From Rhodobacteraceae bacterium UBA3087 (GTDB lineage Bacteria; Pseudomonadota; Alphaproteobacteria; Rhodobacterales; Rhodobacteraceae), in NCBI GenBank assembly GCA_002367285.1, contig DFBF01000088.1, positions 22,802 to 29,265 on the forward strand: 6,464 nucleotides of DNA, written 5' to 3'. The position numbers were made by a program, and so were the translations under genes. This document shows, one piece after another, positions 6,392 to 6,464 of the stretch; positions within the stretch are counted from its first letter, which is position 1, and each line of letters starts with the position of its first letter. Below the pieces are notes generated by a model. That model did no database searches and was not told the DNA's origin. It saw only the letters and a program-made list of their open reading frames with translations.

Positions 6392-6464
6392 CTTTTCTTC
6401 GTCGCGCGACAGGATGCGAACCTCGCTCACGCCCTGCTCCAACAACCCGCGCAGCATCGCCTTG

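Larger units (their letters stand above)
5483..6464 (-). pseudogene. capE: CapE/WbjB/FnlA-type UDP-GlcNAc 4,6-dehydratase/5-epimerase, 5'-partial and interrupted by an in-frame TAG
   Basis: Family members turn UDP-GlcNAc into UDP-2-acetamido-2,6-dideoxy-L-arabino-4-hexulose, the first step to UDP-L-FucNAc. The frame enters from the window edge with KAMLRGLLEQGVSEVRILSR then DEEK, meets TAG at 6391-6389, and continues DALRNDLREDRVRYYIGDIR to a TGA at 5483. Family homologues carry Gln at the TAG site (the SRDEKKQD signature). After the stop the gene looks fully conserved: FHAAALKQVPSCEFFP, then LSTDKAVFPVNAMGMSKAMMEK (TDK codons at 6145-6137), where Met replaces the usual SDR catalytic Tyr, as in CapE. 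The rest, ending AELAAWKAGK, is normal in length. The start and the GxxGxxG NAD loop lie outside the window. A shorter frame from GTG 6355 (290 residues) is open, but it would lack the NAD-binding region and has no good ribosome site, so it is probably not a working enzyme. One C-to-T change, or a sequencing error, explains the stop. Confidence 0.85.

Noticed and set aside
1..6464. tRNA, CRISPR array, insertion sequence or attachment site
   Set aside because: No cloverleaf, spaced repeats, transposase motifs or terminal inverted repeats were seen by eye, and genes fill essentially the whole window.

Overview
The window is GC-rich and holds seven genes, all on the minus strand and packed end to end. 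Successive genes either overlap (ATGA overlaps of 4 bp, one 14-bp overlap) or are 1 bp apart. No gap is long enough for a promoter or terminator, so this looks like the inside of one long operon running from high to low coordinates. The base composition, codon choice and protein character suggest an alphaproteobacterium, possibly a marine Rhodobacterales (roseobacter-type) organism. That placement is an inference; the window has no rRNA or other taxonomic marker.

In order of transcription: (1) 6464-5483, a CapE/WbjB/FnlA-type UDP-GlcNAc 4,6-dehydratase/5-epimerase, cut by the window edge and interrupted by an in-frame TAG at 6391-6389; (2) 5486-4371, CapF/WbjC/FnlB-type bifunctional reductase/epimerase (SDR plus cupin); (3) 4374-3223, CapG/WbjD/FnlC-type UDP-sugar 2-epimerase; (4) 3236-2646, a small membrane phosphoglycosyl transferase that starts a lipid-linked glycan; (5) 2649-1741, a PAPS-type sulfotransferase; (6) 1739-612, a PLP-dependent sugar aminotransferase; (7) 610-1, the N-terminal part of a GT4-fold glycosyltransferase that runs out of the window.

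Genes 1-3 are the complete known route from UDP-GlcNAc to UDP-N-acetyl-L-fucosamine (UDP-L-FucNAc). Genes 4 and 7 would start and extend an undecaprenyl-linked glycan, and genes 5 and 6 point to sulfate and amino-sugar decoration. The whole is best read as part of a capsule, exopolysaccharide or O-antigen locus. The system type is known. The two points most worth checking are the amber codon that replaces a normally conserved glutamine near the N-terminus of the first enzyme, and the sulfotransferase embedded in a FucNAc/amino-sugar cassette. I saw no RNA genes, CRISPR arrays, insertion sequences or sizeable repeats.
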